Assembly: GCF_003815535.1 (NCBI RefSeq)
Contig: NZ_RPFZ01000001.1
Span: 1,178,001-1,242,000 of the forward strand
DNA from: Aurantiacibacter spongiae
GTDB lineage: Bacteria; Pseudomonadota; Alphaproteobacteria; Sphingomonadales; Sphingomonadaceae
Direction: 5' to 3'
Length of the DNA stretch: 64,000 nt
The position numbers and the translations under genes were made by a program. Below, piece by piece: positions 16,262 through 24,745 of the stretch (position 1 is the stretch's first letter; every line of letters begins with the position of its first letter). Under the pieces are notes generated by a model, which saw only the letters and a list, made by a program, of their open reading frames with translations, ran no database searches and was not told the DNA's origin.

Positions 16262-16960
16262 TCAGCGGACTGCGGCGAGGTAGTGCGCGGCGATCTGCGT
16301 GCGGTTGCGCAGCCCGCTCTCCGCCATGATGGCGCGCACATGCACCTTCACGGTGCTTTCGCTGATCGAGAGCATCTGGGCTATCGTCTTGTTGGAATGG
16401 CCCTTTACCAGCAGATCGAGAACCTCGCACTGCCGCGCGGTGAGTTCGCCGAAGCCGGATCGTACGTCGCCGTTAGCGGCGTTTTCCGAGCCGTCCGATG
16501 CTAGCATGGCCATGATCGCATCGAAGGTGTCCGCCGGCAGAACGGCATATCCCGCCGCCGCCAGACGCAACACCGCGCCCAGTTCCGACAGCGCCGATCG
16601 ATCGTCGAATATCGCCCCGGCGCCGGCGTTCAGAAGCGTACCGACGATGTCGTGCTGCTCGCCGAAATCGACGATGGCGACATGCACGGCATCGGGAAAC
16701 AGCTCGCGCGCGCGGGCGAGTTCGCTCGTCTGCGAACCGTTGGCGTTGCGATCGGGGAGGCGCAGGACCACGATATCGGGCGGATCGAGCACGTCGTGCG
16801 CATCGAGGCTCGCTCCGCAGGACGAAAGGCTCAACCCCTGCGTCGCTTCCAGAGCGGCGAGAATGGCATGGCGCGTCACCGGGTGCGGATCGACCAGCAG
16901 GACCGACGCCTCGCGCATCGTGGGCGCGGCCATGCTGCGTTGCGCCCCCGCCACTCTCAT
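16262..16960 (-). CDS. NarL/LuxR-type regulator with degenerate receiver domain
   Basis: 232 residues from the ATG at 16960, which overlaps the stop of the kinase gene (ATGA). ATG codons at 16933 (with GGGGG upstream) and 16918 are plausible alternatives, because the receiver fold begins only at about residue 18. In the receiver, DP replaces the acidic pair (LLVDPHP), the phospho-acceptor Asp is Arg67 (IVVLRLPD) and the conserved Lys is Asp120. The domain should therefore not be phosphorylated. The C-terminal LuxR helix-turn-helix (LTARQCEVLDLLV...NKTIAQMLSISESTVKVHV) is intact. Co-translation with the BY-kinase suggests feedback between polymer assembly and transcription. Confidence 0.85.
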   Translation of the reverse strand: MRVAGAQRSMAAPTMREASVLLVDPHPVTRHAILAALEATQGLSLSSCGASLDAHDVLDPPDIVVLRLPDRNANGSQTSELARARELFPDAVHVAIVDFGEQHDIVGTLLNAGAGAIFDDRSALSELGAVLRLAAAGYAVLPADTFDAIMAMLASDGSENAANGDVRSGFGELTARQCEVLDLLVKGHSNKTIAQMLSISESTVKVHVRAIMAESGLRNRTQIAAHYLAAVR

Positions 16961-19269
16961 CGCGAAGCGGACTGGCTGAAGGCGGTGCGCGTGAAAGGCG
17001 CCCGGATTGCCGCCCCCAGCCTGTCCGCCCAGTTGCCGCGCACCGGTTCCTCGTAATCCGAATAATAGCGCGAAGCGTTCATGTAGAAATCGGCCATGTC
17101 GCCATAGGACCGGGAGGCATGGCGCGCGTAGTCGACCTGGTTGATGACCGCCGCCGTGACGCTGCCGCCGAGCATCTGCATGGTGACGCGCAGCTGTTCG
17201 ATGGTGGTCTTGCCCCACTTCACCAGAACCAGCGTCTGATCGGCCAGCTGCGAGAGCGTGCGCGCATCGTGTACCGCGAGAACGGGCGGCGCGTTGATGA
17301 CGACGAGGTCGAAGCGATCCTTCAATTCGTTCATCAGGCGCGCGACCTGCCAGCCCTTGATCAGCGCGGCGGGATCGTGAATCGCCTCGGTGGTGCTGAG
17401 GACGACGGGGCCGGCGGTGTGGCCGTCCTCTGTTTCGGCCGCATGCGGGCCGACAGCACCGGGCAGCATCAGTTCGCCGCTTTCCGAATTCGTGCGCAGG
17501 CAGTCGAGCAGGCTCGGCGTACCGCTTCGCGCCTGGATCTCGCGCAGGATGTTGGTCTGCTTGTTGCGCAGGTCGAGGTCGAGGACGACCGCGGTATGGC
17601 CCAGCGCCGTCGCCGCGGCGGCGAGCGACAGGGCGACGCTCGATTTGCCGTCCCCCGGCAGCGGAGAGGTGACGAGCACCGAATGGCGGCCCGGATGCCC
17701 CGCGCCTTCCAGCACGCGGCTGGCCATGGAGCGCGACACTTCGGAATAAAGTGATTGCGGCTTCGTCAGCACCGGGTTGTCCGCCACGGTTTCGGGCAGG
17801 CCATCTTCGAGCTGCGGCAACATGCCGAAGGTTCGCAGGCCGAACAGACGGGCCAGCTGTTCGCTCGAACGAAGCCGGTTGTCGAGCAGTTCGATCGCCA
17901 GCACCAGCAGCATCGCGATGATGAAGGAGCCGATGAGAGCGGCCAGCGTCGCCTTTTTGGGATTGGGCGAGATCGGATCGGTCGGCACGGTGGCGGCCGA
18001 GACGAGGGTGGAATTCACCCCGGTCGTGTCGGGCTCGGCGCGGATGTTCTGCGCGCGTTCCGCCGTCGTGATGTAGGCCGCGCGGGCGACCTCCGCCCGC
18101 CGTTCGAGCGCGGCGAGTTCGACGTTGTTGGCGGTGTTGGCATAGGCCTTCCCGGTCAGCTGGTTCATCCGCGAACGCAGATTTCCCGCGCGCGCGGCCG
18201 CCGCCCGCGCCTCGGCCGAGGCCAATTGCCGCTCGCGCGAGGCATCGGCGGCGTTCTGCGCGGCGGTCGCGGCGACGACCGCGTTCTGTTCGCGCCGCAT
18301 GTCGCTTGCCACCCGGTCGATCTGCGCCTGCAGGCTCTGCATGCGCGGGTGGTTCGGGCCGAGCGTGGTCGAGAGATCGGAATATTGCTGCGCCAGCTCG
18401 TTGTTCTGGCGGATGAGCTGCTGGAGCACCGGAGAGGTCGCGCCGGCCGTCGTGCGTGCGCCGGCCGCGCCCGCTACCCCAGCGGCGCGCTGTGCATCGG
18501 CCGCCTCCAGCGCATCGGCGCTGGCGGCTTCCACCGCGATGCGGTTGAGCTGCTGGTAATCCTCCATGCCCCCGGCGCCGACCAGCATGCCGCGCGTCTG
18601 CCGGAAATCGGCCACGGCCTGTTCGGCCTCGTTCAGTTCGGCGGCCAGCCGCTCGCGTTCGACACCGACGTCGGACAGCAGCTTGTCGCGCCAGGTGCGC
18701 CGCCGCTCCACGCGCATCTGGCGCAGGCTCTCGACATACTGATTGGCGATCCGCTGGGCCAGCTGCGGGCTGGTGGATCGCACGGTGATATCGATGAGGT
18801 CGGACGCGTTGCTGGTGGTGATGATGGTCTGCGAGGACAGGTACCGCGCCGCCTGGCGCACCCCGATGCGCGGGCCGCCGGTGAATACCGGATTGGTGTT
18901 GAGGGCCATCGCCGCCACCACCTCCTCCGCCAGCGCCGGCGAGCGGTAGATCTCCGCCTCGTTGTTGACGCGCTGCATGTTGCGCGCCTCGTCCGCCTGG
19001 TTCGCGCCGCTGGAATCGTTGAGTTCGACCTGCACCATGGCTGTCGATTCGTAGACCTTTTCCTGCATCAGCTGGCTGGTGAGCACGACAGCCGTAGTCA
19101 CCGCCACGATCACCGCGATCAGCTTCCAGTGACGCGCCACCATGCGCCACAGCTGGCGCGCGGACAGGTTCGGCGCGCTCTGCTGATAGCCTGGGGAATA
19201 GGGAGTCGCCGCCGAGAGGGCGCGGCCGCCATTGTCCCCGTGATGGTCCAGAAGCGTGTTGCTCGACAT
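16957..19269 (-). CDS. Polysaccharide co-polymerase / BY-type tyrosine autokinase (Wzc/ExoP-like)
   Basis: 770 residues. An N-terminal Wzz domain has a first membrane helix (HWKLIAVIVAVTTAVVLTSQ, about residues 48-67), followed by a long periplasmic coiled-coil region and a second helix near LAALIGSFIIAMLLVLAIEL. The cytoplasmic kinase has Walker A in SPLPGDGKSSVALSL, Walker A' in AVVLDLDLRN and a C-terminal tyrosine cluster (ADFYMNASRYYSDY). This is the single-chain arrangement of proteobacterial Wzc. It controls chain length and polymerisation with the Wzy-like protein. It is the first gene of a two-gene unit with the regulator at 16262; two CTATCC-type elements precede it (19359, 19403). 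Confidence 0.93.
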   Translation of the reverse strand: MSSNTLLDHHGDNGGRALSAATPYSPGYQQSAPNLSARQLWRMVARHWKLIAVIVAVTTAVVLTSQLMQEKVYESTAMVQVELNDSSGANQADEARNMQRVNNEAEIYRSPALAEEVVAAMALNTNPVFTGGPRIGVRQAARYLSSQTIITTSNASDLIDITVRSTSPQLAQRIANQYVESLRQMRVERRRTWRDKLLSDVGVERERLAAELNEAEQAVADFRQTRGMLVGAGGMEDYQQLNRIAVEAASADALEAADAQRAAGVAGAAGARTTAGATSPVLQQLIRQNNELAQQYSDLSTTLGPNHPRMQSLQAQIDRVASDMRREQNAVVAATAAQNAADASRERQLASAEARAAAARAGNLRSRMNQLTGKAYANTANNVELAALERRAEVARAAYITTAERAQNIRAEPDTTGVNSTLVSAATVPTDPISPNPKKATLAALIGSFIIAMLLVLAIELLDNRLRSSEQLARLFGLRTFGMLPQLEDGLPETVADNPVLTKPQSLYSEVSRSMASRVLEGAGHPGRHSVLVTSPLPGDGKSSVALSLAAAATALGHTAVVLDLDLRNKQTNILREIQARSGTPSLLDCLRTNSESGELMLPGAVGPHAAETEDGHTAGPVVLSTTEAIHDPAALIKGWQVARLMNELKDRFDLVVINAPPVLAVHDARTLSQLADQTLVLVKWGKTTIEQLRVTMQMLGGSVTAAVINQVDYARHASRSYGDMADFYMNASRYYSDYEEPVRGNWADRLGAAIRAPFTRTAFSQSASR

Positions 19270-19402
19270 GGGTTCGATCCTGACAGGTTCAGCCGGAATT
19301 GGGCCCGGCAGGTGACATCATGCAGGGGCGGCCGTGCCGGAAGCAAAGGTTCTTGCGTCTATCCCCCAAGGTTGCGCCGCGGCGCGCATGGTAGGAAGCG
19401 GA

Positions 19403-19420
19403 CTATCCCGATGGGTAGGT
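19403..19420. promoter_or_regulatory. Candidate EPS operator (site C)
   Basis: CTATCCCGATGGGTAGGT is an inverted repeat (CTATCCC...GGGTAG) about 134 bp upstream of the kinase gene start. It matches 15 of 18 bases of the element at 10209. A further GTCTATCCCCC word lies at 19357-19367. The 19270-19443 gap holds no gene. Confidence 0.5.
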
Positions 19421-19443
19421 GTACGGCCAATCGGGGGCGCTGG

Positions 19444-20781
19444 TCAGGCCGGAAGCGGCCGCGGCCCGATGCTTTCGAACTGCGAGGGCCAGACATTGGC
19501 GGCGCGCGCATGGATCAGACTCAGGACGAGCATCACCGGGGCGATCCATTGCCGCGAATACATATGCGGATAGGAAACGGTGTAGATCAGGAACACCACC
19601 ACTACCGCCCCCGCGACCGCGCCTTCGGCCCGCATCGTCGGCCATGCGCCGAACGACATCGCGAGAAGCAGGACCAGCATCGCCGCGAGGCCCCCGATCG
19701 CCAGTGCTCCGCCCTCGTTCCAGATGAGGAGATAGAGGTTGTGCACGGGATTGTCGTGGGCGCTGATCACCCGGTATTCGTCCACCCCCATTCCGATGAT
19801 CGCGTTGTGCTCTGCCAGGTGCCACGCCTCCTCGATCAGTTCGGCGCGGTTGACGAAGGTGCCCGCCTGGTCGATCTCGCCGGTCTCGATGGCGTTGCCG
19901 ACCCGCTCCTGAAACGTCGCGGGCAATGGCGCGCCGCTGGCCACGAACAGGCCGATCGCCACCGTTGCGGCAACGCCCGCGATCGCCAGCCACCGCCAGT
20001 TGAACAGGGCCAGCGTGATGACGAGCGCAATGCAGGTGGAGGAGAAGCCGGTGAAGGATGCGCTCAGGATCAGGCCCCAGCCGAGCAGGAAGAACGCCGG
20101 CACGCCCAGCAGGGGGCGGATCAGGCGGCGGTGCATGCAGTAGATCAGCATGGGCATGGCGAACGCCACCGACGCGCCGTTGGGATTGGGCTCGCCCGCC
20201 ATGGCGCCGATCCGGCCGTTGCCCGTGATGAAGCCGTTACCGAAGAAATCGGGGAGCGCGTCGAATGTCAGCAGCTGACTGGCGAGGATCCCGACGATCT
20301 GCGACAGCGTGACGCCCACAACGAAGAACAGCGGCAGCCGCCGCGCCTGCTCGCGCGGAACGCTCATGAACAGGAAGGCAAGGGCCAGGTAGGCGACCGC
20401 ATACTGGCTGATGACGTTGACCGCGCGCAGCGGATCCCCGTTGATCAGCGTGCTCAGCATCAATCCACCCAAAAGGCACCCGACCGCGGCGATCCAGTAG
20501 ACCGTGAGCGGGCCGAAGGGTGACTGCCGCAGCTTGCCCCGCAGCGTCACCAGCACGAGGCTCGACAAAAGGGCGAAATCGGTGAGCGTGAAGTTGATGT
20601 CGCCGAGACGCAGCAGGTTCCAGCAGGCGAAGAAGCAACCCACGCACAGCAGCCACCAAGCGAGCTTCATCACGGGATCGCGCGCCGGGGCCCGAGCCGC
20701 CGGATCGACCTGATCGACCGCATCGACCTGATCCATCCCTTCCGGGCCTGCGGGAACCGCGTCTGAATAGAACTCTCGCAT
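19444..20781 (-). CDS. O-antigen ligase/polymerase family protein (Wzy-like)
   Basis: 445 residues from the ATG at 20781 (MREFYSDAVPAG); an in-frame TTG at 20820 could add 13 residues. The protein is polytopic, with about eleven hydrophobic segments, and has the large periplasmic loop of the Wzy_C family around GNAIETGEIDQAGTFVNRAE and LAEHNAIIGMGVDEYRVISA. The NPVHNLYL block that follows (usual form H-N-x-Y-L) is the family hallmark. In a locus with Wzx, Wzc and a phosphoglycosyltransferase, and away from lipid A core genes, it is most likely the EPS polymerase. It is divergent from the sulfotransferase at 21031, and both face the operator-like sites at 20854-20946. Confidence 0.85.
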   Translation of the reverse strand: MREFYSDAVPAGPEGMDQVDAVDQVDPAARAPARDPVMKLAWWLLCVGCFFACWNLLRLGDINFTLTDFALLSSLVLVTLRGKLRQSPFGPLTVYWIAAVGCLLGGLMLSTLINGDPLRAVNVISQYAVAYLALAFLFMSVPREQARRLPLFFVVGVTLSQIVGILASQLLTFDALPDFFGNGFITGNGRIGAMAGEPNPNGASVAFAMPMLIYCMHRRLIRPLLGVPAFFLLGWGLILSASFTGFSSTCIALVITLALFNWRWLAIAGVAATVAIGLFVASGAPLPATFQERVGNAIETGEIDQAGTFVNRAELIEEAWHLAEHNAIIGMGVDEYRVISAHDNPVHNLYLLIWNEGGALAIGGLAAMLVLLLAMSFGAWPTMRAEGAVAGAVVVVFLIYTVSYPHMYSRQWIAPVMLVLSLIHARAANVWPSQFESIGPRPLPA

Positions 20782-20853
20782 CGCGCGATCCGTTGTGAAC
20801 GCGCCGACCGGTGCGGGCAAAGGCGATTCGGATGCGACGTGGAATCTTCCCGA

Positions 20854-20946
20854 CTACCTCTTTCGGGGTAGCGCAACCCTGCCATCGGTACGCCGGCGCG
20901 CGGTCGGTCGTGTGGGGGGCGGCGCCTATCCCTGCGAACCTATCCC
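20854..20946. promoter_or_regulatory. Candidate EPS operators (site D) in a divergent promoter
   Basis: CTACCTCTTTCGGGGTAG at 20854-20871 is a 7-4-7 inverted repeat with one mismatch, the most symmetric of the set. Two CCTATCCC words at 20925-20932 and 20939-20946 lie 14 bp apart. The 20782-21030 gap separates the divergent polymerase and sulfotransferase genes and shows no gene of its own. Confidence 0.5.
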
Positions 20947-21030
20947 AAATCGCCAACGGCATGCCGCTCGCGCTATTGGGGCTGCGGGCGCCGCGGGTTA
21001 GCGTGCGGCCCCGAGATACCGGGAGTCGAC

Positions 21031-22047
21031 ATGGCACGAACAGCTGCGCACGATACGCTGGCGCTGGAACCGGAGCGAGCCGGAGACGTGCCGGGCGCAT
21101 CATCCGGCCGGGGGATGGCGCACGCAATCGCGGCTGCGCCGGTGACGGTCGTCTACATCGCCGGCTACGGGCGCAGCGGAACGACCCTGCTCGACATCTC
21201 GCTGGGAGCGGCCGAGGACGTGGCATCCTGCGGCGAACTCGCCACGCTGGCGCGCCATGTCTGGCATGAAGGCGAATTCTGCGCCTGCGGGGAGACCGTG
21301 CGCGATTGCGCCCAGTGGCGCGACATCGTCGCGGACTGGATGCCCGGCGATAGCGATTCCGGACTGGCCGAACTTGCACGGCTTCAACGGCCCCGCGAAG
21401 CGATGATCTCGCCCGCGCGGTGGAGCGACCGGCACGTGCCCGGCCGCTCGAGCGAACGGTTCGCCCGCGTGACTGGCGACCTCTACCGCCGCATCGCGGC
21501 GCGGACCGGCAAATCGATCGTGATCGATTCTTCCAAACTGCCGGGGCGCGGCCTGGCGCTGGCGGACATGCCCGGCATCGCGCTCTACGTCGTGCACATG
21601 ACGCGCGACGCGCGCGGAGTGGTGTGGTCGCTGCGCAAGCCGCACAAGATCGACAAGGAAGCCGGTGTTCAGCGCGAATTGCGGCCCAAACCGCTGCTCT
21701 ACGCCGCCGCGCGCTGGGCGCTGGTCAACCGCGCCGCCGAAGCTCTTGCGCAAAAGGTCGGCCCGGACCGTTCGATGCGCGTGCGCTACGAGGATTTCGT
21801 CGCCGATCCGCAAGGTACGGTGCGCGCGATCCTGACGATGGTACGCGGACGCCCGTCCCGCGACCCGGTCCTCGATGCGCAGGGCCGCGTCTTCCCGGGG
21901 CATCAGATGGCCGGCAGCCGTCATCGCATGGCTCCGTCCATCCGCTTCCGCGCCGACGAAAGCTGGAAGCGCGACATGCCGGCGCGCGAACGTCGGATCG
22001 TCACCGCCGCCACCCGCCCGATGCTGGCGGCCTACGGATACATCTGA
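21031..22047 (+). CDS. Sulfotransferase family protein
   Basis: 338 residues; the ATG at 21031 follows GGGAG. The PAPS loop is GYGRSGTTLLDISLG, the 3'-phosphate block is VVHMTRDARGVVWSL and the Ser is in SIVIDSSKLPGRG, the pattern of the third bacterial sulfotransferase group in this locus. Its FCACGETVRDCAQWRDI segment contributes three cysteines near residue 90-105, a common feature of this subgroup, possibly a metal or disulfide site. It is the first gene of a plus-strand unit that continues with the lyase (5 bp downstream) and a glycosyltransferase. The probable target is the EPS or its lipid-linked precursor. Confidence 0.87.
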   Translation: MARTAAHDTLALEPERAGDVPGASSGRGMAHAIAAAPVTVVYIAGYGRSGTTLLDISLGAAEDVASCGELATLARHVWHEGEFCACGETVRDCAQWRDIVADWMPGDSDSGLAELARLQRPREAMISPARWSDRHVPGRSSERFARVTGDLYRRIAARTGKSIVIDSSKLPGRGLALADMPGIALYVVHMTRDARGVVWSLRKPHKIDKEAGVQRELRPKPLLYAAARWALVNRAAEALAQKVGPDRSMRVRYEDFVADPQGTVRAILTMVRGRPSRDPVLDAQGRVFPGHQMAGSRHRMAPSIRFRADESWKRDMPARERRIVTAATRPMLAAYGYI

Positions 22048-22052
22048 CATCC

Positions 22053-23459
22053 ATGCCGAGATCCGTATCCTTCTGCGTGTTTGCCGTTGCCGCCGGCCTC
22101 GCCCTCGCGGCGACCAATGCCCCCGGCTCCTGTTCGGGTTCGGGCTCCAACTCCGCCTCGGCCCCGATCGAGCAGCCGGGGCCGAGCCAGCCGGTCGTGC
22201 AAACGAATTCCGCCGCCTTCCCCGGCGCGACGGGCTACGGTGCCGCCAGCCGCGGGGGGCGCGACGGACGGATCATGTGGGTCACCACCACCGCCGACAA
22301 TACCAGCGGATCGTTGCGCGAATGCCTCGAAGCGCGGGGCGCGCGCGTCTGCATCTTCCGGACCGGCGGCATCTTCCGCTTTGTCGGCCGCCCTCCGGTG
22401 ATCCACGATCCCTACCTCACCATCGCCGGCGAAAGCGCTCCCGCCCCCGGGGTGACGCTGGCGCATTCGGGCGGCAGCGAGGCCCGCACCCCGCTCGTCG
22501 TGAAGGGGACGCACGACGTCGTGGTGCGCCACATTCGCGTGCGCAACGACATCGAAGGCGAGCATCGCCAGTCGGAAGACTCGTTCACTATCGAAGACAG
22601 CGACAACGTCATCCTCGATCACGTCAGCGGCAGCTGGGCACGCGACGAACTGGTCAACGGATATGGCGACAACGACCGTATCACCATCAGCAATTCGATC
22701 TTCGCGGAAGGCATTCCCCGGCACGACAAGTGCGCCCTGCTGGCGAGCGACCCCACCGGAGCGCAGCGGCTGAGCTTCATCGGCAATCTGTGCGCGCATA
22801 ACGGCGACCGCAATCCCGACGTCAACTTTCCGCCCATGTCCTGTGTCGAGATCATCAACAACACGTTCTACAACGCCCAGTCCGCCTTTGCGGAGATCTG
22901 GTCCAGCTTCGGTGGATCGCCGGTTTCGCTGGTCGGCAACAGCTTCATCGCCGGCCCGAATACCGGTCACAACGCCATCGGAATAATGCAGCACGAACTC
23001 AACGCGACGGGCGAGGCGCAAATCTACGAATGGGACAACGCCTTCGACGGAAGGTTCGTTCATATCGGTCCGGAAGTGGCGGCCGTGCGCGTGGCCGAAC
23101 CGCCCTGCCCCCTCACCGTCAATCCGCTCTCCCCCGCCGACGCCTATCGACGGGTGCTGGCAAGTTCCGGCGCCCTGCCGCGCGATGCGGTGGACGAACG
23201 GATCGTGACCGAAGTCCGCAACCGTTCCGGCAGCATCGTACAGGCCCCGGGGTCGATCCCCGCGCGCTTCCTCGCCGGAAGCACCGAACCTGCCTATCCC
23301 GACATCGACCGTGACGGCATGGATGACGGGTGGGAGGAGGCGAACGGCATCGATCGCTACGAACCCGACGCGTGGGAGGACGCCGATCGCGACGGGATCG
23401 CCAATCTGGAGGAATTCCTGGCCTATCGCCACACGCAGCTGATGAATGCGGCACGCTGA
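22053..23459 (+). CDS. Secreted pectate-lyase-like polysaccharide lyase (PL1 fold) with dockerin/EF-hand-like tail
   Basis: 468 residues with a signal peptide (SFCVFAVAAGLALAATNA) followed by a low-complexity Ser/Gly/Pro linker. The catalytic part starts FPGATGYGAASRGGRDG and runs through a right-handed beta-helix whose turns are visible as repeated NVILDHVSGSW, RITISNSIFAE, LSFIGNLCAHNG and CVEIINNTFYN. This matches PL1 lyases. The C-terminus has two calcium-loop-like repeats (DIDRDGMDDGWE and DADRDGIANLEEF). Within an EPS locus such a lyase usually trims or releases the polymer, as gellan/sphingan lyases do. The presence of uronic acid in this EPS is therefore plausible but not shown. Confidence 0.82.
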   Translation: MPRSVSFCVFAVAAGLALAATNAPGSCSGSGSNSASAPIEQPGPSQPVVQTNSAAFPGATGYGAASRGGRDGRIMWVTTTADNTSGSLRECLEARGARVCIFRTGGIFRFVGRPPVIHDPYLTIAGESAPAPGVTLAHSGGSEARTPLVVKGTHDVVVRHIRVRNDIEGEHRQSEDSFTIEDSDNVILDHVSGSWARDELVNGYGDNDRITISNSIFAEGIPRHDKCALLASDPTGAQRLSFIGNLCAHNGDRNPDVNFPPMSCVEIINNTFYNAQSAFAEIWSSFGGSPVSLVGNSFIAGPNTGHNAIGIMQHELNATGEAQIYEWDNAFDGRFVHIGPEVAAVRVAEPPCPLTVNPLSPADAYRRVLASSGALPRDAVDERIVTEVRNRSGSIVQAPGSIPARFLAGSTEPAYPDIDRDGMDDGWEEANGIDRYEPDAWEDADRDGIANLEEFLAYRHTQLMNAAR

Positions 23460-24667
23460 TGGCGAGCCGGGCGAGGCTTGCGGGCGAACGCCGCGCCCCT
23501 GCCAGCGATAGCGCCCGGCGGACCGGCGCCGCCGAGGGGGTGCCGGTGGTCTGCTACCCCTTCTCGGGAGCGGCGGTGGGTGGCAGCCACCTGTCGGTCA
23601 AGGGACTGATCGACAATCTCGGTGCCTCCAGCGTATCCCCGCTGATCGTCGTCGAAGCGGGCGACAACCCGATCGCGCGGCTGTTTCCCGGCCGGCGCGT
23701 CGTCGTCGACCCGGCCGCCGCCAGCGGGTTCGCGCCCGGACAGCGCGTGTCGCTGGCAGCCTATCTCGGCACGCTTCGCCATGCCCTGCGCCGCGCCCGG
23801 TTCCTCCGGCGGCACGGCGTCGCCATCGTGCATTGCAACGACGGTCGATCCTGCGCCGACTGGGGGCTGGCGGCCAAGCTGGCGGGGGCCAAGCTGCTGT
23901 GGCACCATCGCAGCGATCCGGGTTCTGTCGGGCTGCGCTTTGTCGCCCCCCTGCTGGCGGACCGCGTGGCGACCGTTTCGCGCTTCGCCCTGCCGCCGCC
24001 GGGCCGGTGGTCGGCGGCCGCGCGGGCACAGGTCGTTCACAGCCCCTTCGATACCTCCATCGCCGTCGATCGCTCGACCATGCGAGCGCGCCTTGCCGAA
24101 GAGATCGGTCTTGACGCAGGCGGCGCGATCCTCGGCTTCTTCGGTGCCTTCGTGGAGCGCAAGCGGCCCGAGATGTTCGTGCGCGCCCTCGCCGATCTGC
24201 GGGAACGAACCGGGCGCGATGTGCGCGGCGTCATGTTCGGAGAGGCGCGTTCTCCCCACATGGCCGAAAGGCTCGCGGCGACGATTGCCGAAACCGGGAT
24301 GGGGCAGGCGGTGCATCGTCCCGGCTATCGTGACGAGGGATGGCGCTGGATCGCCGCCTGCGACGTGCTGCTGGTGCCCGCGGTAGGCGAACCCTTCGGG
24401 CGAACGCTGGTCGAGGCCATGCTCGTGCAGACGCCCGTCGTCGCTGCCCGGTCGGGCGGCAATGTCGAGGCGCTCGAGCCGGATCTCGGGCTGCTGGTCG
24501 CGCCCGACGATCCGGCGGCCCTCGCGGGAGCCTGCGCGCATATACTGGATCGGCCCGGTGTCGCGCTGGAGATGGCTCGCCGGGCGAGGGCGTCCGCGCT
24601 CGAGCGGTTCGGCATCGACCGGCACCGGGAAGCGATCCTGACGATCTACCGCCAGCTTCTGGATTGA
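23459..24667 (+). CDS. GT4-type glycosyltransferase
   Basis: 402 residues beginning at the ATG that shares its A with the lyase stop codon (TGATG at 23457-23461). GT-B fold: an N-terminal acceptor domain with FSGAAVGGSHLSVKGLIDNL and IVHCNDGRSCADWGLAAKL, and a donor domain with LGFFGAFVERKRPEMFV and PAVGEPFGRTLVEAMLVQTP, the G-x-F-x-R-x-x-x-E-A block of GT4 enzymes. It is the last gene of the sulfotransferase-lyase-GT unit and closes the EPS locus before the Crp-type regulator. Donor and linkage are unknown. About 80 bp follow before the next gene. Confidence 0.87.
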   Translation: MASRARLAGERRAPASDSARRTGAAEGVPVVCYPFSGAAVGGSHLSVKGLIDNLGASSVSPLIVVEAGDNPIARLFPGRRVVVDPAAASGFAPGQRVSLAAYLGTLRHALRRARFLRRHGVAIVHCNDGRSCADWGLAAKLAGAKLLWHHRSDPGSVGLRFVAPLLADRVATVSRFALPPPGRWSAAARAQVVHSPFDTSIAVDRSTMRARLAEEIGLDAGGAILGFFGAFVERKRPEMFVRALADLRERTGRDVRGVMFGEARSPHMAERLAATIAETGMGQAVHRPGYRDEGWRWIAACDVLLVPAVGEPFGRTLVEAMLVQTPVVAARSGGNVEALEPDLGLLVAPDDPAALAGACAHILDRPGVALEMARRARASALERFGIDRHREAILTIYRQLLD

Positions 24668-24745
24668 CAGCACGCCCCGGGGCCGTCGCCCGCAACGCGA
24701 TAGGACTTGTGCCGCGAGGCCTTCCATCGTCTAGAACATGCCATC

